A DNA stretch of 64,000 nucleotides from Agromyces allii (lineage in GTDB: Bacteria > Actinomycetota > Actinomycetes > Actinomycetales > Microbacteriaceae), in the NCBI RefSeq assembly GCF_009749385.1, contig NZ_WBIN01000008.1, positions 238,790-302,789 on the forward strand. The letters are read 5' to 3'. The translations under genes were made by a program, and so were the position numbers. Below the pieces are notes generated by a model. It was not told the DNA's origin. It worked only from the letters and a program-made list of their open reading frames with translations, and made no database searches. How positions within the stretch are numbered: the stretch's first letter is position 1; each line of letters opens with the position of its first letter. Of this stretch, positions 44,236-54,600 are shown in pieces.

Positions 44236-44907
44236 ATGAGTCGAGACGAGCACAACCACGAGCACGAGCACGGCGCAGGCGCCGCTGCCCCCGCTGAGAT
44301 GTTCGAGCCCGATGCGTGGGACGAGCGCTACTCGGGCGACGCGCAGGTCTGGAGCGGGCGGCCGAACGCGCAGCTCGTGGCCGAGGCATCCGCCCTCTCC
44401 CCCGGAAGCGCGCTCGACGTGGGCTGCGGCGAGGGCGGCGACGTGATCTGGCTCGCGCAGCAGGGGTGGCACGTAACCGGCGCGGACTTCTCGGCGAACG
44501 GCCTCGCCCGCGCGGCGCGGCACGCCGAGGAGGCGGGCGTCGCCGACCGCACGGACTGGTGGCAGGTCGACGCGCGCACCTTCGACCCCGCGGGCCGGCA
44601 GTTCGACCTCGTGACGACGCACTTCCTGCACCCGCCGGAGGCGGGCATGGTCGAGGTCGCCCGACGCCTGGCGCAGGCCGTCGCTCCCGGAGGGCATCTC
44701 CTCGTCGTCGGGCATGCCCCGTCGCCGATCTTCACGCACCTGTCCGCGAGCCACCGCGACGCGATGTTCCTCGCCGAGGATCTGCTGCCCGCGCTTCCCG
44801 CCGACTTCGAGGCGGTCGTCGTCGAGCAGCGCCCGCGCTCCGCCGTGCGCGACGGCGCGACCGTCGACATCGAGGACGCCACGCTCCTCGCACGCCGCGC
44901 TCGCTGA
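44236..44907 (+). CDS. Class I SAM-dependent methyltransferase with His-rich N-terminus
   Basis: A 223-residue methyltransferase beginning with a His/Glu-rich tail (EHNHEHEHGAG) that may bind metal. Motif I is ALDVGCGEGGDVIWLAQQGW, followed by VTGADFSANGLARAARHAEEAGV and VAPGGHLLVVGHAP, close to the TehB/thiopurine-type group. AAGGGAACG precedes the ATG. Convergent with the LacI gene. Confidence 0.9.
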   Translation: MSRDEHNHEHEHGAGAAAPAEMFEPDAWDERYSGDAQVWSGRPNAQLVAEASALSPGSALDVGCGEGGDVIWLAQQGWHVTGADFSANGLARAARHAEEAGVADRTDWWQVDARTFDPAGRQFDLVTTHFLHPPEAGMVEVARRLAQAVAPGGHLLVVGHAPSPIFTHLSASHRDAMFLAEDLLPALPADFEAVVVEQRPRSAVRDGATVDIEDATLLARRAR

Positions 44908-44944
44908 CGTTGACGCTGACGCGCCTCAGGTCGGCCGACCGAGG

Positions 44945-46021
44945 TCAGGCTCCGCGCGCCTCACGGCCCGCGTCGTCGGCCTCGGCCGCCTGCGCGACGC
45001 CGGCTCCGGCGCGCAGCCGTTCGGGGTTCGGGGCGGCCGTGCTCTCGCGGAGGATGATCCGCGGTCGCTCCGACGAGTAGAGGCGATCGCTGGTGTCGTC
45101 GATGACGTGCAGCAGCAGTTGGAATCCACGGCGGCCGAGGCCGGCGAAGTCCTGCTCGGCCGTCGTGAGCGGCGGCGACCACATCTCGGCGAGCGGGTGG
45201 TCGTCGAACCCCGCCACCGAGACATCGTCGGGCACCCGCAGGCCCGCGTCGGCGAGCCCGCGCATCACGCCCATCGCGATCTCGTCGTTGCCGCAGAACA
45301 CGGCGGTCACGCTCGGGTCCTCGGCGAGGCGCCGACCGATCTCGAGTCCGGTGCGCGGCTCCCAGCCCGCATCGTGCGTCTCGGGCACGGGGGCGCCGGC
45401 CTTGCGGAGCGCGCGTCGCCACCCGGTCGTGCGGCCGTCTTCGCGTCGCGAGGGCGGAACGCGCACGTGGTGCACGGTGCGGTGGCCGAGGCCGAGCAGC
45501 AGGGTGGTGAGCTCCTCGGCGGCGCGCGCCTCGTCGAGCACCGCCTGGGGCACGCCGACGTCCCGCACGCCCGAGAGGGCGACGACCGGGATGTCCGCGG
45601 GCAGGCGCTTCAACGCCGCGACCCCGGGCGGATCGAACTTCAGGATCACGACACCCGCGATCGACTGCGTCATGGTCGCCGTGATCGCGCGGTCGACCTC
45701 CTCGTCGTCGGCGGTCTCGACGACCGTGATCATGACCGTGTAGCCCGCGGCGCGTGCCGCGACCTCCACGCCGCGGATCGTCTCGGCGTACCCGTACCTG
45801 GAGGTGTCGCCCGCGATGACGGCGATCACCTGGGAACGTCGCGACGCGAGGGTGCGGGCGGCGGCGCTCGGCCGGAAGTTGAGTTCCGCGATCGCCGCCT
45901 CGACGCGCTCGACCTTGGCCGGGCTCACGCGGGCCGCCCCCGTCAGCACCCGGGAGACGGTGGGCACCGACACACCGGCCCGCGCCGCGACATCCGCGAT
46001 CGTGGCGTTCTTGGTGTTCAT
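44945..46021 (-). CDS. LacI family repressor of the galactoside locus
   Basis: A 358-residue regulator. The LacI HTH is ATIADVAARAGVSVPTVSRVLTG (residues 7-29) with the hinge LASRRSQVIAVI. The periplasmic-binding-protein-like core holds CGNDEIAMGVMRGLADAGLRVPDDVSVAGFDD. It is the last gene of the leftward operon after two ABC permeases (29-bp gap). Three matching TGAAANCGCTATCA sites lie in the promoter region at 51517-51589, so it most likely represses both transcription units and is released by a sugar. Confidence 0.93.
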   Translation of the reverse strand: MNTKNATIADVAARAGVSVPTVSRVLTGAARVSPAKVERVEAAIAELNFRPSAAARTLASRRSQVIAVIAGDTSRYGYAETIRGVEVAARAAGYTVMITVVETADDEEVDRAITATMTQSIAGVVILKFDPPGVAALKRLPADIPVVALSGVRDVGVPQAVLDEARAAEELTTLLLGLGHRTVHHVRVPPSRREDGRTTGWRRALRKAGAPVPETHDAGWEPRTGLEIGRRLAEDPSVTAVFCGNDEIAMGVMRGLADAGLRVPDDVSVAGFDDHPLAEMWSPPLTTAEQDFAGLGRRGFQLLLHVIDDTSDRLYSSERPRIILRESTAAPNPERLRAGAGVAQAAEADDAGREARGA

Positions 46022-46050
46022 GCGTGACCCGTTCGTTCGTGGCCCCGGCG

Positions 46051-46977
46051 TCACTTCACGGCACCGCCGGTGATGCCGGAGATGATCTTGCGCTGGGCGA
46101 TCATGAAGGTGATCAGCAGCGGCAGGCTCATCAGGATGATGTAGGCGAAGATCAGGTGCCAGTTCTGAAGATAGAGCCCCGAGCTCGCGACCTGGTAGAG
46201 GTTGAGCGGCAGCGTGTCGAGTCGGCCCCCGACGACGAAGAGCGCGTAGAAGACGTCGTTCCAGATGTAGAGGCAGATCAGGATCGTCGCCGTGGCGAGC
46301 ACGGGCATGAGCAGCGGCAGGATGATCGTGACGAACACGCGCACGGGCGAGGCCCCGTCGACGCGCGCGGCCTCTTCGAGCTCGGGCGGGATGGTGCGCA
46401 CGAACCCGGTGACGAAGAAGATCACCGTCGACAGGTACATGCCCATGTACACGCAGATCATGCCGATCGGCGTGCCCGCGAGGCCGAGCTGGCGGAGCAG
46501 GAGCACGATCGTGACCACCGCGGGCGGCAGCACGATGCCGCTGATCGCGAGCGCGTAGACGATCGCGAGGGCCCGGCTCGAGCGCCGCGCGAGCACCCAG
46601 GCCGCCATGGCGCCGAGCACGAGCACGCCGAGCACCGACGGCACCATGACGAGCAGGCTGCCGAAGAACGCCGGCAGCATCTTGCCGTCGGTGAACACGG
46701 TGGCGAAGTTGTCGAACAGCTGCCACTCGGTCGGCAGGCTGAGGTTGGGGTTGAGCGCCTCTGCCTGGTTCTTCGACGCGGTCACGATGACGAGCCAGAA
46801 CGGGATGCCGAGCAGGAGCACGGCCGTGAGGACGGCGACGACCGGCTGCACGATGCGACCGAGGTGCAGACGCCGGCCCCGGCCTTCGGGGAGGTCGGTG
46901 CGAGTGCGGCGCGCGCTGCGGGGTCCGTCGCCGCCGCGGGTGACGATCGCGCGGGTCGAGTCGGTGGTCAGGGTCAT
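46051..46977 (-). CDS. Carbohydrate ABC transporter permease (MalG type)
   Basis: A 308-residue inner-membrane permease with six helices and a charged N-terminal tail of about 40 residues. The EAA loop is ELEEAARVDGASPVRVFVTIILPLLMP, which docks the ATPase. Overlaps the stop of the upstream permease by one base (TGATG), so the two are coupled. The ATPase (MsiK-like) is not in the window, as is usual for CUT1 systems in actinobacteria. Confidence 0.93.
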   Translation of the reverse strand: MTLTTDSTRAIVTRGGDGPRSARRTRTDLPEGRGRRLHLGRIVQPVVAVLTAVLLLGIPFWLVIVTASKNQAEALNPNLSLPTEWQLFDNFATVFTDGKMLPAFFGSLLVMVPSVLGVLVLGAMAAWVLARRSSRALAIVYALAISGIVLPPAVVTIVLLLRQLGLAGTPIGMICVYMGMYLSTVIFFVTGFVRTIPPELEEAARVDGASPVRVFVTIILPLLMPVLATATILICLYIWNDVFYALFVVGGRLDTLPLNLYQVASSGLYLQNWHLIFAYIILMSLPLLITFMIAQRKIISGITGGAVK

Positions 46978-47915
46978 CAGAGGACGTCCTCTCGCTTGCG
47001 AAGCGTGCGGATGACGGGGAACGCGAGCACCGCGACGAGCAGGAAGAGCACCAGGCTCATCGTCGTCGCCTGCGCGAACAGTCCCTGTCCGAACGTTCTG
47101 AAGATGAAGATGTTGAGCAGTTCGGTCGTGCCGCCGGGCCCGCCGGCGGTCGTCGCCTGCACGATGTCGAAGCCGTTCATCGAGCCGAGCAGGGCCGTCG
47201 CGACGTTGAACGTGACCGCGGGGGCGAGCAGCGGGAACCGGATGCTGCGGAAGGTGGTCCACCAGCTCGCGCCGTCGAGGCGGGCGGCCTCCAGGATGTC
47301 GCCGTCGATGGTCTTGAGGCCCGCGAGGTAGATGAGCATCGACAGGCCCATCCACTTCCAGGCGTGCACGAGCGCGACCACGACGATGGTCCAGGTGGTG
47401 CTGCCGAGCCAGGCGATGTCGACGGGCTGGCCGATGATCGAACCGATGATCGAGTTGACCGCGCCGTCGGGCTTCAGCATGGCCTGGAAGATGTAGCCGA
47501 CGGCGAGCGCCGACATGATGACCGGGATGAAGAACGCGACGCGGAGGCCCCGGTTCAGCGGGGTGTCGCGCTCGAGCAGGAGCGCGAGGGCCAGGCCGAA
47601 CACGTTCTGGAAGACGGCGACGAGCACCGCGTAGACCAGCGTCACCCAGAGCGCGCCGAGCAGCTGGCCGCTCGAGAACAGCGAGACGAAGTTGTCCCAG
47701 CCGACGAAGTTGATCCCCGACTTGAAGCTCGACCAGTCGGTGAACGCGTAGACGAAGTTGAAGACGGTCGGGATGAAGAAGAACACCACCAGCACGACCA
47801 GGGCGGGGATGAGGAACCAGAGCGGGTGATCCTGCTTGGCGCGGGGGCTCGCCGCGAACTCCCGGATGCCCCGGGCGCGGGCCGCGCCTTTCGAGAGTCC
47901 CAGAGTGGTGGTCAT
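46977..47915 (-). CDS. Carbohydrate ABC transporter permease (MalF type)
   Basis: A 312-residue permease with six helices. The EAA motif is DGDILEAARLDGASWWTTFRSIRFPLLAP. Gene order solute-binding protein, MalF-type, MalG-type is that of CUT1 importers. Located 73 bp after the solute-binding protein gene. Confidence 0.93.
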   Translation of the reverse strand: MTTTLGLSKGAARARGIREFAASPRAKQDHPLWFLIPALVVLVVFFFIPTVFNFVYAFTDWSSFKSGINFVGWDNFVSLFSSGQLLGALWVTLVYAVLVAVFQNVFGLALALLLERDTPLNRGLRVAFFIPVIMSALAVGYIFQAMLKPDGAVNSIIGSIIGQPVDIAWLGSTTWTIVVVALVHAWKWMGLSMLIYLAGLKTIDGDILEAARLDGASWWTTFRSIRFPLLAPAVTFNVATALLGSMNGFDIVQATTAGGPGGTTELLNIFIFRTFGQGLFAQATTMSLVLFLLVAVLAFPVIRTLRKREDVL

Positions 47916-47988
47916 GGGTGTTGCCTTTCGAGGGAAGTGAGCGGTGCCGCGGGGCGCCGGAGCGTGCCGGCGCCCCGCGGCTGCGGGA

Positions 47989-49305
47989 TCAGAAGCCCGC
48001 GGCGCCGATCGCCTTGGCGAGTTCGGCGAACTGCTTCTGCGTCGCCTCGCCCACCTCTGCGGTGGTCATCGTGCCCTGGATCAGGTCACCGAGGTTGAGG
48101 TACAGGTCGGGGTTCGCGATCGCGAGCGCCTGCATCGAGCCCACCGAGTCGGCGAGCGAGTCGCTGACGGCGAGGAGCGCCTGCGGCACCTCGGCCGACG
48201 AGTCGACGTCCGTCTGGAGCGACACGGTCGACTGCGCCTCGACGAAGTCGGCGTAGCCGTCGCCGAGCCAGTACGAGAGCAGCTGGCGTGCGCCGGCCTC
48301 GCGCTTCGCGTCACCCGTCTTGAAGGCGACGAGCGCGTTCGACTGGTCGGGGATGAACGTGCCGACGTTGCCGCTCGGCGAGATCGGGAAGAAACCGATC
48401 TTCTCGTCGAGCTCTGCGGTGTCGGCGAGCGACTGCAGCTGGCCGAAGAACGAGTTCACCTGCACGGCCATGGCCGCGTCGCCCGAGAGCAGCGCGGGGC
48501 CCTGGTCCTCGAAGGTCGCCGTCTTGAGGTTCTCGTTGAAGAGCCCCTCCTGGATCAGCGAGTCGTAGGTGTCGATCGCACCCTGGATGGTCGGGTCGGT
48601 GAACGTCTCCTCGTTCGCGTTCACGCGGTCCCACAGGCCGTCCTTCGCGGCATCCGCGAGCTGCACCTGCACCCACCACTGGGTCGCCCAGGGCGTGCCG
48701 CCGCCGAAGTCGAAGAACGGCGTGACGCCCTTCGCCTTCAGGTCGCGACCGGTCTGCACGAACTCGTCCCAGTTCGCGGGCACGTCGGTGATGCCGTTCG
48801 CGGCGAACACCTCCTTGTTGTAGTACACGCCCTCGACCGCGGGGGTCGTGATGAGGGCGGCGTACCGGGTGTCGTCGAGGATGCCGGTGATGTCGCGCAG
48901 CTCGGGCTTGTACGAGTCGAGCCAGGGCGCGTCGTCGAGCGGCTGCAGGTTGGTCGAGGCGTTGAGCGCGGTCAGCATCGACGCGGTCGGCTGCCAGAAC
49001 GCGAGGTCGGGCGTGTCTCCGGTCGCGACCTTGGTCTGCACGCTCTGCTCGTACGGGTCGGGGATGGTGACCACGTCGACCTGGGCGCCCGTGAGCTCCT
49101 CGAAGCCCTCGACCACGCTCTCGGGGACCGTGTTCGAGTTCTGCGCCGCCCAGATCGTCAGGGTGGTGCCCGAGAGGTCGGCGTCCTGTGCCGGCCACTC
49201 CGCGGGGGCGGAGTCGCCACCGCCGGCGCCGGGGTCGGAACAACCGGCGAGGGTGAGTGCTGCGACGGCTGCGATGACCGCAGCGCCGCGGAACCTGTTC
49301 TTCAT
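47989..49305 (-). CDS. Extracellular sugar-binding lipoprotein of an ABC importer
   Basis: A 438-residue binding protein with signal and lipobox LTLAGCSD, so it is anchored outside the membrane. The mature part follows the family 1 pattern: TTLTIWAAQNSNTVPESVVEGFEELTGAQVDVV, GDTPDLAFWQPTASML and GVYYNKEVFAANGI. It begins 22 bp after the alpha-galactosidase stop, with AAGGAG upstream, hence one operon. The probable ligand is an alpha-galactoside oligosaccharide, by context only. Confidence 0.93.
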   Translation of the reverse strand: MKNRFRGAAVIAAVAALTLAGCSDPGAGGGDSAPAEWPAQDADLSGTTLTIWAAQNSNTVPESVVEGFEELTGAQVDVVTIPDPYEQSVQTKVATGDTPDLAFWQPTASMLTALNASTNLQPLDDAPWLDSYKPELRDITGILDDTRYAALITTPAVEGVYYNKEVFAANGITDVPANWDEFVQTGRDLKAKGVTPFFDFGGGTPWATQWWVQVQLADAAKDGLWDRVNANEETFTDPTIQGAIDTYDSLIQEGLFNENLKTATFEDQGPALLSGDAAMAVQVNSFFGQLQSLADTAELDEKIGFFPISPSGNVGTFIPDQSNALVAFKTGDAKREAGARQLLSYWLGDGYADFVEAQSTVSLQTDVDSSAEVPQALLAVSDSLADSVGSMQALAIANPDLYLNLGDLIQGTMTTAEVGEATQKQFAELAKAIGAAGF

Positions 49306-49327
49306 TGAATCGCTCCTTACTGTGTGA

Positions 49328-51472
49328 TTATCCGATGCGCCCGGTGGGTCCGGTGACCGGCTGTGATGCAGTCCTCTCTGTCCGACTCGGGGTGTCGGTG
49401 GTGAGGCGAAGGGTGCGCGCGGCGAGTTCGCCGTCGTTCGCGCGCACGGTCAGGGTTCCCGTCGCGGCATCCCATGCGGTCTGCCAGGCGGGAAGGTCGG
49501 TCGGGAAGACGGCCTCGATGCGCACGTCTTCGCCCGCGAGGTGCGGGAAGGCCAGCTCGGTCGAGGTCGAGCCGTCGCGGCGCCAGATCGACACGAGGTC
49601 CGCGTCGGCGCCGCGGATCCCGAGGCTCACCCAGGCGTCGTTCCAGCCGGGCATGCCGGTGGGCCAGTGCGGGTGGCCGGCCAGCAGCTCGGGTCGCAGC
49701 GACTTCGCCACGGCGACCGCCTCCGCGACGAGGCCGCGGCGGCGGTCGTCCATGCGGTTGAGGTAGCCCGAGACGTAGAAGCGGCCGAGCAGGCCCGTGA
49801 CGAGGCAGAACGCGACCTCCTCGTCGGACATGTCGGGCTGCGGGTAGGCCCAGCTCGCCGCCTGCTCGGGCAGTAACGACATGGGCGCGGCCGCGGCGAT
49901 CGGCGGGAACTTCGTGAAGTCCTGCTGGTCGGAGGTCGACTGCATCGCGAGGCGCGACAGCATGGCGAAGTCCATGCGCATGGCTCCCGACGAGCAGCTC
50001 TCGATCACGAGGTCCGGATGCCGGTCGAGCAGCCCGTCGAGCCACGCGAGGTGGGCGCGGTTGTGCTCGAGCAGCCCGTCGCCGACACTGTCGGCGTCAT
50101 GGTCGGTGCCGGCCCCGGGGTTGATGTTGTAGTCGAACTTGAAGAACCCGATGCCGAAGTCGCGCACGAGTCGGTCGACGACGCCGTCGAGGTGCTCGAT
50201 GGCCGCCGGATGCCGCAGGTCGAGGTGGTAGCGGTGGTGCTCCACGATGCGCTGACCGTGTCGGAGCAGGAACGCCTCGCGCGGCAGCTCGTCGGCGATC
50301 GGGCTGCGCACGCCGATGACCTCGGGCTCGAGCCAGAGCCCCGGCGTCATGCCCGCGGCGCGGATCGCGTCGATCACCTCGCCGAGACCGCCGGGGAACC
50401 GGGTGGTCGACGGCAGCCACTCGCCGACGGTGTCCCACCAGTGCCCGCTGTCGTCGTACCAGCCGGCGTCGATGCAGAAGATCTCAGCGCCCACCTCGGC
50501 CGCCGCGGCCACGAGCGGCAGCAGCTTCTCGGTGGTCGGATCGCCGTTCAGCGTGTTCATGTAGTCGTTGAACACGACCGGCATGGCGGTGTTGTCGGGG
50601 TGCTCGCGGCGTGCCGCGCGACGGTAGTCGGTGAGCGCGGCGACCGCCTGCTCGAGATCGGAGCCGACCGCGATCGCCACCGGCACGGTCGTGAAGGCCT
50701 CGCCGGGCGCGAGCACCTTGGTCCACGACGAGTCGGTGTCGGTCGGGCCCGAGAGGCTGAAGTACCCGCCGCCGGTGTCCTCGCCGATCTCCCAGCGCCA
50801 GGCCCCGTTGTGCTCGATCTGCCAGAGCACTGCGAGCTGCTCGGCGCTCGACTCGACGCCGCCGACCGGCAGGTCGCGCCCAGTCGACCACGTTCCGTCG
50901 GAGGTGACGGCCCACGCGCCGCGCGGGTTGTGCCCCGTGAGGCCCTCCGCGAGGTGCGGGAAGTCGGGGCCGCGGAGGGCCTCACACGTCCAGCGCCCCT
51001 CGCCGAGCCAGTCGCTCGTGCCCGAGATGCGCTGCCAGCCGTCGAGCTTCTCGAGGGTCGAGCCGTCATGGGCCGTGAACCCAGCCGACCAGGAGGCGAC
51101 CGACCGCAGCACCACGGGCTCGGCGCCGACGGCGGTCACCGTGACGGTGGCGCGGATCGCGTCGGGCGCGGTCGGGAGGGACTCGAAGACGGAGACGGCC
51201 TCGACGCCCGGCCCGGCCTGGCGGATGACGAGCCGCTCCGCGGTCGCCTCGTGGCCGACGTGGCGCAGCTGCGACCCGAGCTCGGTGTGCGCGAGACGGT
51301 CGGATGCCGGAAGCCGCCCCTGCCCCGCGGTGAGGATCTCGACGAGCGGCACGGCGTACACCGGGTGGCTCAGGCCGTGGCTCGCGATCTCGGCGACGCG
51401 CACCGGGGATTCGTCGCTCCACTCGAGGCGGAACGCGAGCGCAGGGCTCCCCCAGCTCACCTGTTCGGTCAC
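49328..51472 (-). CDS. Alpha-galactosidase, GH36
   Basis: A 714-residue cytoplasmic GH36 enzyme. An N-terminal beta-supersandwich (about residues 1-300) is followed by a TIM barrel that begins PVVFNDYMNTLNGDPTTEKL. FFKFDYN holds the nucleophile Asp447 and SCSSGAMRMDF the acid/base Asp501; WLEPEVI and ASWAYPQPDMSDE are also typical. There is no signal peptide, so it acts on imported oligosaccharides. First gene of the operon, driven by a LacI-regulated promoter at 51538-51566. Confidence 0.95.
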   Translation of the reverse strand: MTEQVSWGSPALAFRLEWSDESPVRVAEIASHGLSHPVYAVPLVEILTAGQGRLPASDRLAHTELGSQLRHVGHEATAERLVIRQAGPGVEAVSVFESLPTAPDAIRATVTVTAVGAEPVVLRSVASWSAGFTAHDGSTLEKLDGWQRISGTSDWLGEGRWTCEALRGPDFPHLAEGLTGHNPRGAWAVTSDGTWSTGRDLPVGGVESSAEQLAVLWQIEHNGAWRWEIGEDTGGGYFSLSGPTDTDSSWTKVLAPGEAFTTVPVAIAVGSDLEQAVAALTDYRRAARREHPDNTAMPVVFNDYMNTLNGDPTTEKLLPLVAAAAEVGAEIFCIDAGWYDDSGHWWDTVGEWLPSTTRFPGGLGEVIDAIRAAGMTPGLWLEPEVIGVRSPIADELPREAFLLRHGQRIVEHHRYHLDLRHPAAIEHLDGVVDRLVRDFGIGFFKFDYNINPGAGTDHDADSVGDGLLEHNRAHLAWLDGLLDRHPDLVIESCSSGAMRMDFAMLSRLAMQSTSDQQDFTKFPPIAAAAPMSLLPEQAASWAYPQPDMSDEEVAFCLVTGLLGRFYVSGYLNRMDDRRRGLVAEAVAVAKSLRPELLAGHPHWPTGMPGWNDAWVSLGIRGADADLVSIWRRDGSTSTELAFPHLAGEDVRIEAVFPTDLPAWQTAWDAATGTLTVRANDGELAARTLRLTTDTPSRTERTASQPVTGPTGRIG

Positions 51473-51516
51473 GTCACTCCTCGTCTTCGGGGACTGTGCG
51501 ACCAGGGTCCGGTCGC

Positions 51517-51531
51517 TTGATAGCGGTTTCA
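51517..51531. promoter_or_regulatory. LacI operator O1
   Basis: TTGATAGCGGTTTCA, the exact reverse complement of O2. It lies just downstream of the alpha-galactosidase -10, at the expected transcription start. Confidence 0.8.
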
Positions 51532-51537
51532 GGAATG

Positions 51538-51566
51538 ACCATAGACGATTCTGAAACCGCTATCAA
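51538..51566 (-). promoter_or_regulatory. Promoter of the alpha-galactosidase operon (TTGATA-N17-TATGGT)
   Basis: On the minus strand TTGATA (51566-51561) is followed after 17 nt by TATGGT (51543-51538). The -35 is part of operator O2 and O1 covers the start site, an arrangement for strong repression. Confidence 0.72.
51552..51566. promoter_or_regulatory. LacI operator O2
   Basis: TGAAACCGCTATCAA; centre-to-centre distance from O1 is about 35 bp. It overlaps the -35 of the leftward promoter. Confidence 0.8.
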
Positions 51567-51573
51567 GTTTCCC

Positions 51574-51602
51574 TTGAAATCGCTATCAAACCTCGGTAGC
51601 GT
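51574..51602 (+). promoter_or_regulatory. Promoter of the secreted glycoside hydrolase (TTGAAA-N17-TAGCGT)
   Basis: TTGAAA (51574-51579) and TAGCGT (51597-51602) are separated by exactly 17 nt. Operator O3 overlaps the -35 and spacer. Confidence 0.68.
51575..51589. promoter_or_regulatory. LacI operator O3
   Basis: TGAAATCGCTATCAA differs from O2 by one base. It covers the -35 region of the rightward promoter. Confidence 0.78.
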
Positions 51603-51694
51603 CAGGCCCCGTGCGGTGGACCGCGCCCTGGACCGGCCGCGAACCGAGCACTGATCCGCACTCCGACACTCGATGAAGAGGGGAATCGACGACG

Positions 51695-54600
51695 ATGAGA
51701 TTGAGGACGATGGCGGCCGCAGGGGCGGTCGCAGCACTCGCGATGACGGGTGTGGTCGCCCAACCGGCCCTCGCCGACGACGCCGACGTGCTGGCCGTGG
51801 ACTTCTCGGCCAGAACCGGCGACTTCCGCGGCGGCGCGACGGGCACGCTCTACGGGTTCGGCGACGAGGGTGCGCCGACGCAGGCGCTCATCAACGGCGC
51901 CGCGATCACGAACACGTCGCAGAAGGCGCCGTACGGAACGCAGCATCCGTCGGGCGATGCGATCAAGGTCGAAGACGGCTTCTTCGCCAAGCACGGCGAG
52001 GACATGTACATCTACGTGCAGGACTACTACCCCGACTGGTCGTACAACGGCGGGCGACGCCCGGGCGACGCCCGCACCTACAACCAGGCCGACGGCACCT
52101 ACACGAACACGCCGAACGGTGTGTGGGACTACCTCGAGGTCGTGGAGTTCGTCGCCGAGGCCGTGGCCACCGACTCGGCCAGGCCGCAGGACTACGTGTT
52201 CATCACGTTCAACGAGCCCGACGGCGGCAACTGGTACCCGAACTGGTCGACGCAGAAGACGCAGTTCCTCGACGACTGGCAGGCCACCTTCGACAAGGTG
52301 CAGGAGGTGTGGGCGCGCCACGGCCTCGGCCACGCCCGCATCGGCGGCCCGGGCGACACCCGCTGGCAGCCCGAGCGCAGCCGCGACATCCTCGAATTCG
52401 CGAAGGCGAACGGATCGCTGCCCGACGTCTTCATCTGGCACGAGCTCGGCATCGACAACCTCGCGCAGTACCGGCAGAACTTCGCCAACTACCGCGCGCT
52501 CGAGGCGTCGCTCGGCATCGACCCGATCCACGTCAACATCACCGAGTACGGCATGCTGCGCGACATGGGCGTGCCCGGCCAGCTGATCCAGTGGTTCGCG
52601 ATGTTCGAGGACACCAAGGTCGACGCGCAGACCGCCTACTGGAACTACGCCGGCAACTTCTCCGACAACAGCGCCCGGCCGAACGGAGCCAACGCCGGCT
52701 GGTGGATGTTCAAGTGGTACGGCGACCTGAACGGCGCCGAGACCGCGCAGGTCACTCCCCCGACGCCGAACGGGGTCGACACGCTGCAGGGCATCGCGGC
52801 CGTCGACGACGAGAACCGTCGGGCGACCGTGCTCTGGGGCGGCACCGACCGCGACGTGTCGCTGGACCTCAGCGGGCTCGACCCGGCCGTCTTCGGCGAC
52901 GCCGTCGACATCGAGGTCCGCGAGGCCGCACTCACCGGCGCCGAGGGCCTGGCCGACACCCCGCGGGTCGTCGCCGCGATCGACGGCGCCGCACTCGACG
53001 CCGGCTCGCTCGACCTCGTCGTGCCGACCTACGACCGCTACGCCGGCTACCAGCTGATCATCACCCCGTCGCAGCATCGGGATGTCTCCGCCGCCCAGGC
53101 GGCGCAGCCGTGGACCGCCTCGATCGAGGCCGAGAACATGCAGCTGACCGCGGCGCAGGCCTACACGCAGGACCCGAAGGCCGGCGGGGGCTGGAAGTTC
53201 CTCGCCTCCGGGGGCCGCGACGTCGGCTCGTTCAACCGCGCGACCTCGAAGGCCGACTGGACCCTCGACGTGCCGCACGACGGCACCTACCGGCTGCAGG
53301 TCGTCGGCGGTGCCCCGGGCGTTCCCGGTCGCCACGCGCTCTTCGTCGACGGCACGGCCGCCGGCACGATCCAGTACACGGCCGACCTCGCCCTCAACGC
53401 GACGAGTCGTTGGCAGTACCGCGGCAGCGCGGAGCTGCTCGTCGACCTGACGGCCGGCACGCACACCCTGTCGGTGCGCGCGAGCGCCGACGGCACGAAC
53501 CGCCTGCCGAACTCCGACATCACGCTCGACAAGGTGTCGCTGACCTCGGTCGGCGAGGGCGAGCCCACGTCGTACCCGGCCTCGGGCTTCCGACTCACCG
53601 GCGAGGCCACCCTCGAATGGGACGGCGAGCAGGCCGGTTCGGCCGCGCTCCTCGGCGACGGTCGGGCCGATGTCTACGCCAGCGCCTTCGAGACGGGCTA
53701 CTACGACCTCGTGGTCGATTGGGCGACGGCGGATGCCGCCGAGCTGGCGCTCGACGTCAACGGGCAGTCCACGCCGGCGATCGCCGTCGACCAGGCCGGC
53801 GCCTGGCGCTCGACGACGCGCGCGCACCTGGTGGAGGGCGTCAACGAGATCGAGCTGCGCTCGCCGGCGGGTGCGTCGGTGTCGAACCTCACGACCGTGC
53901 GGGCTCGGGACGCCGACGACGCCGCAGTGTCGATCGAGGCCGAGAGCGCTCGCCTCGTGGACGGTGCCGCCGTCCAGACGCTGGCCGACAGCACCGGCAC
54001 CAACGCCTCGGGTCGCGCGTTCGCGGGCTGGGTGGGCAACGGGGCCGGCGCCATCGTCATCGATCGTGCCGCCGGTTTCGACACCGCGGGCGGGTACGAC
54101 CTGACCGTGCACTACTCGAACGCCGAGACGTCGGGCGACCACGCGTACAACCCGCAGGTCGTCGACCGGCGCATCGACGTGAGCGAGGGCGGCGAGCACG
54201 TCGGCGACGCGTACTTCCGGTACACGTACTCGTGGAACAGCTTCTGGCAGCGCACCATCCCGGTGACGCTCTCGACGGCCGACCAGCCGCTGCGCTTCGG
54301 CAACACGACGGGCTGGGCTCCGAACGTCGACCGCATCGTCATCGCTCCGCGCACGCTCGGCGAGCCGACCACGGAGTCGACGCTGCCGCCCGCAGAGGTG
54401 CCCGCGGCACCGGCTGCACCGACCGCGACGGCCGCCTCGGACACGTCGATCGCCGTGGCCTGGGCCGCTCCCGAGCACGACGGCGGATCGGCGATCACCG
54501 GCTACCGCGTCGTCGACACTGCGTCGGGCGAGGTCGTGTGCGAGGTCGGTGCGGCCACGCTCGACTGCCGGGTCGACGAGCTCGCGCTCGGGAGTTCGCA

